Of a stretch of 64,000 nt of DNA, positions 30,861-41,548 are shown in pieces; positions within the stretch are counted from its first letter, which is position 1; the number at the start of each line of letters is the position of its first letter. The position numbers and the translations under genes were made by a program. The stretch lies in contig OY754465.1 of the NCBI GenBank assembly GCA_963575645.1, positions 6,014,001 through 6,078,000 on the forward strand. Reading direction: 5' to 3'. This DNA is from Xanthostigma xanthostigma (taxonomy: Eukaryota; Arthropoda; Insecta; Raphidioptera; Raphidiidae). The notes under the pieces were generated by a model. That model ran no database searches. It was given only the letters and a program-made list of their open reading frames with translations, and was not told the origin of the DNA.

Positions 30861-31505
30861 CATTTCGGTTCGATCCCTAGATCTGGCCATCCGACCGACG
30901 CGACGCCATTAGTGTATGTACCAACGCGATGTAGTGGATACATCAGTAAGTAGGATATAGTTACGTATATCATTTGAAATGTAAAACTGCAAGATATGTT
31001 AATTTAAAACGGTTAGTAATAATCGTTCTAGTTAATAGCGTGACGTTTGCATTTTGAATGATATAAATATATGTGTATTTGGAAGGAAGGAAGAAGTCAG
31101 GTGGTGGACGCACGTGGCTATGCCAGCGCGAGCTGGCGTAGGTCGACGTTGGTATTGTAAATAAATGATTATTAAATCAAATTCAATAGTTTTACTAATT
31201 TAAAAGAACCTTATTAACCACCAACACTACAGCGATATAAATAACGGCATCGCTATACGCTCGGCTATTCTCAAGCCTAGCTCAGTTTTTTCATTGTAAA
31301 TAAATTTTGAGTGTGCTACAAATTTTACAAATCGTCCTCCATTCGAACAAACTTGAGTACGTACTCCGCGTGTATTTATTTTGTTAAAGAAAGATGGAAA
31401 AACCTTCACAATACAGAGAAATGTCAAACACTGATGTCCGACTGTTCGTTGTAGCCTTGAACTGACAAAAACCAATAAAGGATTGACTAGAACTAAGTTT
31501 TCACT
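30861..31505. other. no gene; possible LTR-type debris
   Basis: Contains a hairpin GCCAGC-GCGA-GCTGGC (31121-31136) and two TGTAAATAAAT motifs (near 31155 and 31297) of the kind seen near LTR polyadenylation sites. No boundaries found. An open frame of 128 codons on the minus strand (31227-31613) has no resemblance to a known protein. Confidence 0.35.
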
Positions 31506-32221
31506 ATCTAGGCCAGTCATAACGTACACAAAAAATCGCCTAAATTGCAATAATTGCGGTAAACTTGCTTTTTTGATATGTTGTTTGGATCCACCTAGAT
31601 AGTGTTTTTCCAAATTTGCAGCCTTCTGAAATGTGAGCGCGCTCAGTTATTACTGAAAAACCACAATTTTTTCGGACTTTTTTTAGTTTTGTGCAAAAAA
31701 ACCCACATAGGAAGGCTCTGACGAAGAAGGTCACTATTACTTTTTTTAAAGTAGACAAAATTCCCGACAGTTCGAACCCAAATTTAATGTTCTAGGTCTA
31801 ATAGCACTCAAGATACAGGGTTCCCAATATTCGTAATTTTTTTCCAAAAAGTTGAAAAAGGGAAAGTGGCCAATTTTCGACCAAAATATCAGGTATAATT
31901 AGGTATCTATGGGAAAATTCATGAGAAATGAAGTTGTAGCAAATTTAATTAACTTAATTATTAGACTATAGGTTTGTCCGTAGACGTGATAGTTCGTTCG
32001 ATGACGACCATAAACCAAACAAACCTAAAATTGAGTGTTAAGGGGAAGTTACAATAATATTACTAGAAGTTTTCTCTATGTGTTTATTATTAAGTTACAT
32101 GCTAATTTAAATTTACTACAAGTTAAAGAAAAAAGAAAATAAACAAAAATAATTATAAAAACTAATATTTAATTATATAATTTTACATATAACTAGGCTC
32201 ACCAACACTCTTGGGCTTAGG

Positions 32222-32510
32222 TTAACCTACGCGTCTTCTTTGAGGGCCCAGGAGTATCAAAATCAACTTCGACGAGTGGGGAGATGTCGATGGGGAGGTT
32301 AATGCCCATTTGAAAAGCAGGAGAGACATCAAACTCTTTTTCAATTTCATCATTGGGGTAGTCTCCATCTTCTTCTACATCCTCTATTGGACACACCCCT
32401 TACAATATTTACAGAGTGTAGAGCACTTCATTCCAGCCTTCCTGCAAGAGCAAGACCCAGCACAACCTTTCTCGCACATGCAGGATAGGCTTTTCAGAAG
32501 TAGTTGAGGG
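32222..32510 (-). pseudogene. C-terminal remnant of a CXC (Cys-rich) protein with acidic tail
   Basis: Minus strand: nine cysteines in SCMCEKGCAGSCSCRKAGMK followed by C-x3-C-x2-C-x2-C (32393-32482), the pattern found at the C-terminus of many insect transposon-associated proteins. A frame change then leads into an acidic tail (EDVEEDGDYPNDEIEKEFD) ending PSKKTRRLT and TAA at 32222-32224. Reading both parts needs one frameshift, so it is broken here. Function unknown; zinc binding is likely. Confidence 0.6.
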
Positions 32511-32851
32511 GCTGGAAGCATGGATGTCGTGGTTGACATCAAACCCGAGTCTGTTTGATGCCATTCCTAATCAGTAGGGTTCTTGTGCACCTTGATTTTG
32601 ATACTCCTGGTCCCTCAAAGAAGACGCGTAGGTTAACCTAAGCCCAACAGTGTTGGTGAGCCTAGTTATATGTAAAATTATATAATGCCGGTCACACACG
32701 TAACTGCATACTTGTCAAGTATACATGCGCTTGAAGTTTGATCAAGTTTACATGATGGCCAGGACACACACGGCACAAGTTTGCTTGAAGCGGCGTCAGT
32801 TCTACATCATTCTCCAACCAGAAGTGACGTGCAAAAGTAAAGTTATCGACT

Positions 32852-32971
32852 ATGGCATCCACATATGATGAGGCTTTAGCAATAATTGGTTTGGTGTTGG
32901 CTACCGAAATGGTTCAGAAACGTAGAATAAACTGTACTGTTTGGAATGTCTTGATCAGAAAGGAAATGTAA
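32852..32971 (+). pseudogene. Harbinger-like transposase N-terminus (39 codons)
   Basis: ATG 32852 opens MASTYDEALAIIGLVLATEM..., ending at TAA 32969. Position next to the left inverted repeat suggests the first part of the transposase; catalytic region deleted. Assignment rests mainly on context. Confidence 0.45.
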
Positions 32972-33000
32972 GGAGTTAAAATACCATAATTTTGGTTTAT

Positions 33001-33282
33001 AAACTTCGTCAGTGCCTGATCCAGACCGAAGTCAATCATCAACTTTCTTTTTTTCTTTCCTGTAATTTGTTCTGATACTATTAATTTGTTTACAACTTGT
33101 TCGCGGTCTGTACTTGGATCGAATTCTTTTATTTTTTTTATTAATTTATTGTACGCGACATTTGTCTTATCTCTGTCATGATAGTGTTTATTTTTTATGT
33201 GCCATAAACAAGATTCGCTTCAGTATATATCAATAAATTCTTCAAACACTTCGCGAAATGTTCTACGAATATCAGTAGACAT
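33001..33282 (-). pseudogene. MADF/Myb-SANT-like protein remnant
   Basis: ATG at 33282-33280; frame reads MSTDIRRTFREVFEEFIDIY, stop, then SCLWHIKNKHYHDRDKTNVA...KIKEFDPSTDREQVVNKLI: the Leu-Trp start and Tyr-x-Asp-Arg block of MADF domains. A frame change is needed after NKLI to follow the domain. One stop and one frameshift, so non-functional. In Harbinger elements such a protein helps transposase bind DNA and enter the nucleus. Confidence 0.65.
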
Positions 33283-34376
33283 TTTGCACGAAACACATGT
33301 AAAGTATACAGAAAAGGAGTAAGTCACAACAGACTATCAGCTATGAACGCCTGATTGTCACGTCACAATATCTGGCCGCTTGACAAGTCTTCAAGTATGC
33401 AGATTAAAAATTCGTTCGGCAGTCAAGTCAAAATATTTGAGTAAAATTATCATACACACGGTCATGCAAACTTGATCAAACGTCAAGCGCATGTATACTT
33501 GACAAGTATGCAGTTACGTGTGTGACCGGCATAAGGTTTTTTAAATATTAGTTTTTATAATAATTTTTGTTTATTTTCTTTTTTCTTTAACTTGTAGTAA
33601 ATTTAAATTAGCATGTAACTTAATAATAAACACATAGAGAAAACTTCTAGTAATATTATTGTAACTTCCCCTTAACACTCAATTTTAGGTTTGTTTGGTT
33701 TATGGTCGTCATCGAACGAACTATCACGTCTACGGACAAACCTATAGTCTAATAATTAAGTTAATTAAATTTGCTACAACTTCATTTCTCATGAATTTTC
33801 CCATAGATACCTAATTATACCTGATATTTTGGTCGAAAATTGGCCACTTTCCCTTTTTCAACTTTTTGGAAAAAAATTACGAATATTGGGAACCCTGTAT
33901 CTTGAGTGCTATTAGACCTAGAACATTAAATTTGGGTTAGAACTGTCGGGAATTTTGTCTACTTTAAAAAAAGTAATAGTGACCTTCCTCGTCAGAGCCT
34001 TCCTATGTGGGTTTTTTTGCACAAAACTAAAAAAAGTCCGAAAAAATTGCGGTTTTTTAGCAATAACTGAGCGCGCTCACATTTCAGAAGGCTGCAAATT
34101 TGGAAAAACACTATCTAGGAGGATCCAAACAACATATCAAAAAAGCAAGTTTACCGCAATTATTGCAATTTCGAATGTAACATATGACTGGTCTAATCTG
34201 CGCAACCGTCAAATCAAATTCCAGTAACTCAATCGAATCGAATCAAGATATTTCCAATAATTGAGCTTTACATTCCGAAACATTTAAGATATGCATTTGA
34301 TATAATAAAATTCTTTAATTCAGGAGACGTCTTTTTTCTAATTAATTATTTATTTCCGAACTTTATTTTTATTATT

Positions 34377-34880
34377 AACCGACTTCAAAAAAGGAGGAGG
34401 TTCTATGTTCGACTGTATATTTTTTTTTAAGTATGTTCACCGATTTCTCCGTCATTTTCAAAATTCTTTTTTTATTCGAAAGAGTGCACTTCCGAGGTGG
34501 TCCCACCGGAACTAAGTCAGGATCTGATGATGGAATCCGGAGAAATCGAGGGAAACTCTCAAATTTCAAAAGCACCCATACTTGACCTACCCATTGCAAT
34601 ACTTTATCTAACACTAAAAAGAGAAAAATAAAATATTTTTAACAAAAAAATTGAACTGACTTCAAAATATGCACTAAAAAGTAAAAAATAATAATTATTG
34701 TTATTTTTGGAGTCGGTGTCAGCCAAAATGATATCTATTCCGAGAACTAGAGACATGTAAGATTTAAATTGCTACTTTCGAATTCCGATGTGACACCGAC
34801 TCCAAAAATAACAATAATTATTATTTTTTACTTTTTAGTGCATATTTTGAAGTCGGTTCAATTTTTTTGTTAAAAATATT
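34377..34880 (+). mobile_element. ACCGACTTC repeat with invertible-loop foldback, copy 2
   Basis: Homologous to 28936-29450 in the same orientation, arms 34636-34720 and 34792-34880, but the loop 34721-34791 is reversed. Confidence 0.8.
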
Positions 34881-35334
34881 TTTACGGCCGGCGTTAAATT
34901 AATTTTTAATCCGATTATAATTGGATTATAATTTATAATTAAAAATAATGATAATTTGAAAATATGAAATGATGCTAGGTTTAAAGATAATCCCGCGGTT
35001 TTAAAAAATATAAAAATGAAATTTATTTCAGAACATGCCTGTTTTCAAGCTGTATAAAATGTTGCCTGTAAAAAACTCTATCCTAAAATAACATTTAATG
35101 CTATTTTGTTACGAGCAGATAATGTATATTTCTTGTTGTTATTTTAGGATTATGTTCTCTGAAGACACTGCTTATGTAATTTCATTTTCTGCATGTATAG
35201 CCGAAACGTAGAAAAAGTTAGCAAAAATTTTCCACAAGCGTTAAAAACAAACTGAGTTACAATCATTTATTTCCACTAAAATATATTATAACTACATATT
35301 AATTTTAAATGTAATAACATACGAATTTCTAATG
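34881..35334. other. no gene recognised
   Basis: No supported feature. Confidence 0.4.
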
Positions 35335-35338
35335 ATAT

Positions 35339-35937
35339 TGTTGCGTGCCCCTTGTTGGGACGACTATGTATTCTGTAGGAATCTTCTAGTAACGACAACA
35401 ATAACAATCGAAAGCAGGTAAAGACCCGACCTTTTTAGAATAGCCCGGAGAAACCAACGCATGTAAAGAAAAGGTCCAGATGCGTCTAGAACCTTCGATA
35501 GGTGGGGGACGAAGCTATAAAATGCGAGCGGATCGCTGGCGTAGTCAGTCAGTCAGTTTTTCGTGTTGTCCATGTGTTGATACAAGTGCTCTGGTATTAC
35601 GACATAAATTATTCAATTATACTGTGAAGATAAATAAACATTAGTGAGTGCAATTATATAAATCTGGTTTTACATAAATGACTTATAGTTAATAGACAAG
35701 CGTGTTGATAAACTTTGTGTTGTGTTCCTGTGTTGTAAATATTTTGTGAACATAATTTAGTGACGCTATATTCTCTGTTACTTAGTCTTTTATTTTATTA
35801 TTTAGAACTATTAGTTAACGTTATTATTTCTGTTAAGTTAAAGAAGTACGCTATCGTTTGTGTGTTTAACTGTTTTGTTAAACATTTATTATTGTAAATA
35901 AATAATTTCCACCACGGGCTAGTACAGTTTTGTTACA
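35339..35937 (+). mobile_element. solo LTR (599 bp) with 4-bp target duplication
   Basis: Starts TGTTGCGTGCCCC and ends GTTTTGTTACA, flanked by ATAT (35335-35338, 35938-35941). Promoter-like: TATAAAA at 35516-35522 and TCAGTC repeats at 35545-35556 at the right distance for initiation; AATAAA-type signals at about 35630 and 35898. No internal region on either side, so an LTR-LTR recombination product. Unrelated to the LTRs at 3668/12150. Confidence 0.8.
35516..35556 (+). promoter_or_regulatory. TATA box and initiators of the solo LTR
   Basis: TATAAAA 35516-35522; overlapping TCAGTC/TCAGTT initiator matches with candidate +1 at A35547 or A35551. Confidence 0.5.
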
Positions 35938-35941
35938 ATAT

Positions 35942-36740
35942 CAACACTTTTTCAAAAGTTTATATATCCAAAACGATGTTTTTATACGAGTAATATGTTC
36001 AAAACGAGTCACAATATCATTACACTCGAGATTACACTGTAATTTTTGCACGTACTCTGTAAAATACTTGATTTTCACATAATTCTTAATTATCAACAGT
36101 TTTGACAGTTCCATTCAGTTGTTTATGAAAATTATACCTCCCGTAACGTTATACATGGTAACTGACAGGTCATTTATGGAAATTATTGTTGAATTGGTTA
36201 GATCGCATTTTTTTCTATGCGCAGTAATGCTTAATGAGCTATATTACGATCGCTATTTACGATCATTTAAAATACAAGTCTTTTAATTAAAATTATTTTT
36301 AAACGATGAAAAGTTTTCAAGTATTAAATATTTTATTACTGTGCTTTTTTATGAAAATTATTGTTATAAAAAAACACACAACGCAGGACACAGCACATTT
36401 TAAAAAGAAAATAATGGTGTCCATTAATTAAAATGATAAAATTTACTTTGACAGTATAAAAAGTTATTTTAATATTTCAGAAGAACGTTGCAGCATCCTG
36501 TTTCCAAGATTCCTATGTTTTCGAAGTGAAAATGAGACAGCAACACATAAATCACAAACTCACCAAACTATCAACGCTTCATTAACAATACTTTGTTCAT
36601 AAGAAAGTTTGTTTTTAGTTTCTAAAGTCTTACTTGTATTTCTTAGTGGCGACATAATTGTGAAAAGACTTCATTAAAGTTTTCTTGATAATCGGAGACA
36701 TTTCTGTTATTAAAACTAAGCCATAGATAACACATCTGTA
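35942..36740. other. no gene recognised
   Basis: AT-rich, no supported feature. Confidence 0.4.
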
Positions 36741-37344
36741 TCTATACTAATATATAAAGCTGAAGAGTTTGTATGTTTGTTTGAACGCGCTAATCTCAGG
36801 AACTACTGGTTCAAATTGAAAAAAATGTTTTGTTGGATAGCCCATTTATCGAGGAAGGCTATAAAATCAAGCTACGACCATTATGAGCGGAACATTAATG
36901 AAAAATGTTGCAAAATGTATCTCAAAAATAAGCTTCTATGCAGGTGAAATGCACTAACTAAATATACCCATATTAGTGTTGTCAGATTACAACGCCGGTT
37001 AGCTCAATCGGTAGAGCACACGTCTGTCAATACCAGGGTCGTGGGTTCGAGCCCTACGTTGGGCGAATATATTTTTATTTTTTTTTTATTTTCTACATTG
37101 CTTTCTTCTAAGGCTTACATTTAAATTTATTTTAATTTTATTTAATTAATTAAAAAAAAATTATTAGTTAAAAAAAGTGTAAATACTGCTTTTTATCGAC
37201 AAAAAATTAAGAACGGTAACTCCGATCATCATGAAATTTGGACACAACATTCATCTCGGTAAACTAAGATGAATGTGTGTACTCATGGTCCTCCCTTCCT
37301 CATTCGTTCTTTTACACCCGGGTGAGACCGGACGGGACCGCTAT
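36741..37344 (+). mobile_element. non-autonomous Helitron with tRNA-derived segment
   Basis: Starts TCTATACTAATATATAAAGC after A36740; ends hairpin GACGGGACCGCTAT (CTAT where CTAG is usual). Same internal order as 2396-3213. Confidence 0.75.
36994..37066 (+). tRNA. tRNA-Lys-derived relic inside a Helitron (loop CTGTCAA)
   Basis: TAGCTCAATCGGTAGAGC D-arm and GTGGGTTCGAGCCCTACG T-arm. Anticodon loop CTGTCAA, anticodon stem mismatched. Probably not functional. Confidence 0.55.
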
Positions 37345-37413
37345 TCTTCATATTCTTAAAAGAAGGGTGCGGATCCCGGTTCTCGATCACTTATACGTTA
37401 ATTTTATTTGATA

Positions 37414-37617
37414 CTAGCAGTCGGGTTCGACTTCGTCCGAATTCGTAGATTGTCAGTTTTATCGTCGACTTACGTTGCAAAATTTTTGTTTTAACGCGAT
37501 AATATATAGCCTATGTTCATTCCAAAGGTCCGTTCTAAAAAAAAATTTGAAATCGAATGAGTAGTTTCGGAGATTACCTTCTACATACAAACTTTACCTC
37601 TTTGTAATATTAGTAGA
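37414..37617 (-). mobile_element. 204-bp mini-Helitron of another family
   Basis: Minus strand starts TCTACTAATATTACAAAGAGG after a host A and ends GACGAAGTCGAACCCGACTGCTAG before a host T, with a short terminal hairpin. Confidence 0.65.
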
Positions 37618-38553
37618 TACAAATTTTGGCTCTGTAGTTTAAAAGAAATGAAGTCGTGATGGATTCAAATTCGCGTCGGAGAAGTAGCTGCAGCCCATAC
37701 GTCCTCGAAATCGAAACGCGAACGAAAACGGGATCCCTAACTAAGAATACTATGAAGAAATAAACAATTAAATTGTTAATATAACAATAGGTCATATGCA
37801 TGTATTTTTTTACATTTTTAATAGATGATTTAGTCAACCATAATACGGAAAAAAATTGATAATCATTTAAAAATGTAATATTATCATAAGAAAAAAAATA
37901 TTAAATTTCACAATAAAAAATAGACAGTTTAAACAATCGGCCATGTTGGCGGGCTTATGTGACGTCATTGATATACGATGCATGTCAACCTTGATGTCAA
38001 ATTGTCAATGTTTTAAATGAAGTTTGTTTGTTGTTTTCTCTAAATACTGACATAATCTTACTGCCATGGAAACTGTTGTTGATATATACTCCGATGTCAC
38101 GCTGCGTTTTGAAAATTCGAAAATAGCGCGTATTATCTACATTTCTTTTTTATTATTTGTACTTTTTTCAGTGATTAGATTAATAAAATAGCCGTTTCGA
38201 TATGATCAGGAACTAAAATATATTTCGAAATAAAAATTTAAACCAATTTGGAGTCTCGTGCATATGACCTATTGGTCGCGCTAGAATTTTTCAATCTTGA
38301 TAACTTTTTTTGTACTATTCCCTACTGGCGGAGTTGGAATGGTAAAATATTAATTTACAAGTGAGTAGCAAACGCCTTGCTTAATCTCGACTAGTTACAC
38401 TTACATTGCAGAGATTGTCTGAAATACATTTTAGGAATTGGTCTAGAAAATGTCACATTCAACCATTAAATGGCACCCGTTCGTCCGAAAGCGGCAATAT
38501 TATTACAATCAGAAGAGGTCAGGACGTGGCTATTTCCACCATATATTTAATAC
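37618..38553. other. no gene recognised
   Basis: No supported feature. Confidence 0.4.
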
Positions 38554-38858
38554 CCTCTATATTGCTAGCAAAGATCGAGAGAAAGACTTAAACACTACGG
38601 TGTAGACATTTATACGTCTGGCTCACTTATTATACTCTGAGTCTCATGCGCATGTCCGTGAATGGATGCGCGTCAGTTTGCACATGGAACTAAGCTGTGA
38701 AAGGCAGGTGGCTTGCTCTATTCCACTTGCTAATTGCCCCACTACAGACGCGACACTTGCGCACAACGGGTCAAGTGAAAAGAAAGAGATGGAAACGGTC
38801 ATTTGCTGTCTCACTTCATGAGCCACGCTTCCATTTACGGCCACTAGCAATATAGAAG
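38554..38858. mobile_element. family A repeat, complete copy
   Basis: Ends CCTCTATATTGCTAGC / CTAGCAATATAGAAG form an inverted repeat. Related fragments at 20412-20900 and 40167-40340. Non-coding. Confidence 0.7.
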
Positions 38859-39202
38859 TTAAAGAATATATGGGGTCAATTAGTAAGTGAATCGTTTATT
38901 GTTGAAAGGGACTAAGTAGCATTTTTACCGAAAACGAGTTTATGATGGATTCTTTATATTTAAACGTAGACCGATCGTTTGGTGTTGAAAAGAACTATGT
39001 GCAATATATGCAATAGTAAAATATATGCCTTTAAAAAATTTATATATTGTTGAAAGGTACTAAGTACAGTCAGTTAGGTCGTTTCAACACTTTACGTATT
39101 GTAGTACTATGTTATATATTGTGTACCTCAGTGCAGTCTAGTTAGAACTTTAGCAGTAAATGTCACTTGTGAAAATTAATGTAGTTTTTAATAAATTATA
39201 AA

Positions 39203-39310
39203 ATGGAAAGTGATTTTGATAAAAACGAAGAGGAAATGGTCACCAAAAAAAGAAATAAGGGTGTTAGACACGATGAAATGTTATCAAACAAAATCGAATC
39301 GCAGGTTTAG
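39203..39310 (+). pseudogene. short acidic/basic frame, possible first exon of a transposon protein
   Basis: MESDFDKNEEEMVTKKRNKG... ends at TAG 39308. In the next frame YKNYRGAEVNKK follows up to a GTAAGT donor at 39370-39375, so one frameshift may separate two parts of an exon. Weak. Confidence 0.3.
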
Positions 39311-39529
39311 ATTATAAAAATTACAGAGGTGCAGAAGTTAATAAAAAAATAGATCGGATCTGCTTGTCCGTAAGTTTTGAACGTACTTCAATTTATTTTC
39401 TATTTTTACGAGTTTCAGCTCACTATTTTCATATTTTTTGTTAGATGCCCCATGAAATGTTTCCATATAATATCAGACGTTCAAAAAAATGCCATCTTTC
39501 ACAAGTTCTATAATTTTCAAAAGAAAGAT

Positions 39530-39790
39530 GAACAGGGGGTGATTATTAGCCGGTGGAGGGGTTGGTAAGGGTCGGGCGCGATATCCAACACCCCCAACAT
39601 GCTTAGCATCCTCGAAAACGGGGGTAAAGTACTTTTTTCTGCAGGGAAACCTAGTAAATCGCATTTAACCCTTCTCGGGGGTGGTTTTTGGGGGGTTGGG
39701 CCACCCCAACGAGAAATTCTGACGCCGCCATCATGTTCAGCATCCTCGAAAACGGGGGGGAAGGTAGTTTCATTCCGGCTTAAAATATTT
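39530..39790 (+). other. G-rich stretch with a direct repeat
   Basis: AGCATCCTCGAAAACGGGGG occurs at about 39603 and 39738; unusually GC-rich for the window. No coding support. Confidence 0.4.
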
Positions 39791-40166
39791 ACCATTTTCG
39801 CGTTTTTTCCGACTCACACACGCCACTAAATTGTTATTAATTTGTGAAATAACACTTTAAGTTTGTAATTGATTGTATTTTACATAATTATTAATTTCAT
39901 TAATTTGAAAATAAACCCATTAAACCACTTATCAAGGTTTATTTTTTCGTAAATTGTTGAAAGGAACTAAGTACACAAAAAAAAATTGTGGTTTTTTATA
40001 CCTTAGAAATTAAATTTCACCTTGAAAATATGACTGCTATGCACATATTTTATTTTGCATATTACATTTTTTAATATAAAATCATAGTTTTACATTAAAA
40101 CAGTTTTTTGCGTTTTTCTCAAAACTTAAGAAATGTTACTTGGTTCCTTTCAACAATAAACGATTC

Positions 40167-40340
40167 AAGTAGAATAGAGCAAGCCACCTCTCTTTCACAG
40201 CTTTGTTCTATGTGCAAACTGAAACTGCAACCGACGTGCATCCATTCACGGACATGCGCATGATACTTAGAGTATAATAAGTGAGACAGACGTATAAATG
40301 TCTGCACCGTAGTCTTTCTCCCGATCTTTGCAATATAGAA
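40167..40340. repeat. family A repeat, right part
   Basis: Continuation of the family A copy interrupted at 38888; ends CTTTGCAATATAGAAG. Confidence 0.65.
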
Positions 40341-40675
40341 GTTATTACATATGATTAGATAGAAAGGTGAATATTATATAATAATGAATATCGTTTTAAA
40401 GTCGTCAAGGTTATGTTCACCATAATTTCCTTATAATAATAATAGATTAATTCACCAACAGACTAAAACTCCAATTACATCAGGTAAAAAAATATATACA
40501 TGCAGACAGAATAAAAAAACAAACGTAAAATAAGGTACGATTGTACTTAAGCCTATTAAATGTAGATATTGTAATGATTTAAAATTTTAAATTTTTGATT
40601 TAATTTGATTGTATGTGTCTTCAAATAAGTCAATATTATATTTTCTAGAGTACAAATTACATATACAGTGTAACC

Positions 40676-41154
40676 TCTTTATAACGAATCTCAAGGGACC
40701 GAACATTTTTTTTTTTGTTATAAAGAGTTTTCGTTATATGGAGGGAAAAAAAAAACAAATTTCACTTAATTAATTGATTCCAAATCTGCTAACTTTGCTT
40801 GACGTTTTTTGCTATGCGCCAATATTTGTTTTGTATTTTAATAAGTATCTTATGCATGTCTTGAGATGTGGTGGAATCATCGTCATTAAACAATAGGAAT
40901 CTTTCGATAAGTTTGGCGGCATCAAGTGCTTGTTGAATAGTTTGGTGATATGGTTCAGAATCGTCCTCTTTACGTCTGTAAATGTTTGCTGACGCCAAAA
41001 TATGAACATATTTCTTCGTAATAAAGAGTGGCTGTTGCGCTATAAAGAGGGTATTAATGTATGGGTTTTAAGGTAAACCAACCAAATTGTAAAAATTTCG
41101 ACGTTATAGGAAGTTTTTCGTTATAACGAAGGACGTTATAAAGAGGTTAAACTG
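40676..41154 (-). mobile_element. truncated pogo/Tigger element, TA target
   Basis: Ends CAGTGTAACCTCTTTATAACG / CGTTATAAAGAGGTTAAACTG between TA duplications. Keeps the C-terminal part of a transposase on the minus strand. Confidence 0.85.
40789..40998 (-). pseudogene. pogo/Tigger (jerky-type) transposase C-terminus
   Basis: About 70 codons: ...EDDSEPYHQTIQQALDAAKL, IERFLLFNDDD..., ending in a basic KIQNKYWRIAKNVKQS. This resembles the C-terminal tail after the DDE domain of Tigger-type transposases (helical, with acidic then basic part). DNA-binding and catalytic parts are deleted. Confidence 0.6.
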
Positions 41155-41156
41155 TA

Positions 41157-41548
41157 TTACAAATACGTTGAATTAGTGAATTACACATATACATTGTCTG
41201 AGGCGTGGGCAGATCGAAAATGTTATTTGGCCGTAATCCTATGAAAGTTGGTATATTTTTAACTGACGAAGTCACGCCTTAATCCCTTCCAGTTTTAATA
41301 AGATTGTAGCGAAGTCGCTGTAATGCAGTACATTGCATGATTGCATACATAACAACAGCACTCAACGTTTCTACATGTCATAGAGAATAATCAACGTTTG
41401 AGTTTTACGACTGAACGCGACCCAATAAAAGTAAATGGACACTGAATTGGAAGAAGCTATAGTATGTAACTTTTAAAGCGGTTTTAGTATAAATAATAAC
41501 AGTCGCTTGTGAAACGCCATTAATACAAAATTAATTCTATTTTTTTTT
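41157..41548. other. no gene recognised
   Basis: No supported feature. Confidence 0.4.

Larger units (their letters stand above)
32686..33531. mobile_element. PIF/Harbinger-like element, TAA target duplication
   Basis: Inverted repeats of about 60 bp (TGCCGGTCACACACGTAACT at each end) flanked by TAA (32683-32685, 33532-33534). It carries remnants of two genes, a transposase start (plus) and a MADF/Myb-like protein (minus), the usual Harbinger gene pair. Inserted in the right arm of the 2.7-kb inverted repeat. Confidence 0.8.
31506..34201. mobile_element. 2.7-kb inverted-repeat element with CXC-protein remnant and nested Harbinger
   Basis: Left arm about 31542-32263 and right arm 32592-34171 are inverted copies over about 0.72 kb; weaker similarity extends to 31506/34201. 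The right arm is longer only because of the Harbinger-like element at 32686-33531. The single-copy centre (32264-32591) encodes a Cys-rich protein tail on the minus strand. Class unknown. Confidence 0.8.
38889..40166 (+). mobile_element. 1278-bp TIR element with repeated subterminal motif, 4-bp target AAGT
   Basis: Ends GAATCGTTTATTGTTGAAAG / CTTTCAACAATAAACGATTC with AAGT on each side (38885-38888, 40167-40170), inserted in a family A copy whose halves rejoin when it is removed. The motif TTGTTGAAAGGNACTAAGTA recurs at about 38898, 39051, 39955 and inverted near 40140. A 35-codon frame starts at 39203 and a GTAAGT donor lies at 39370. Class unknown. Confidence 0.7.

Noticed and set aside
31227-31613. 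128-codon minus-strand frame
   Set aside because: Crosses the border of the inverted repeat and resembles no protein; likely chance.
33955-34227. 90-codon plus-strand frame with a matching frame at 31540-31758
   Set aside because: The match only reflects the inverted repeat arms; no coding features beyond that.
2821-37066. Three tRNA-Lys-like sequences as working tRNA genes
   Set aside because: Acceptor and anticodon stems are mismatched and all lie inside Helitron copies.
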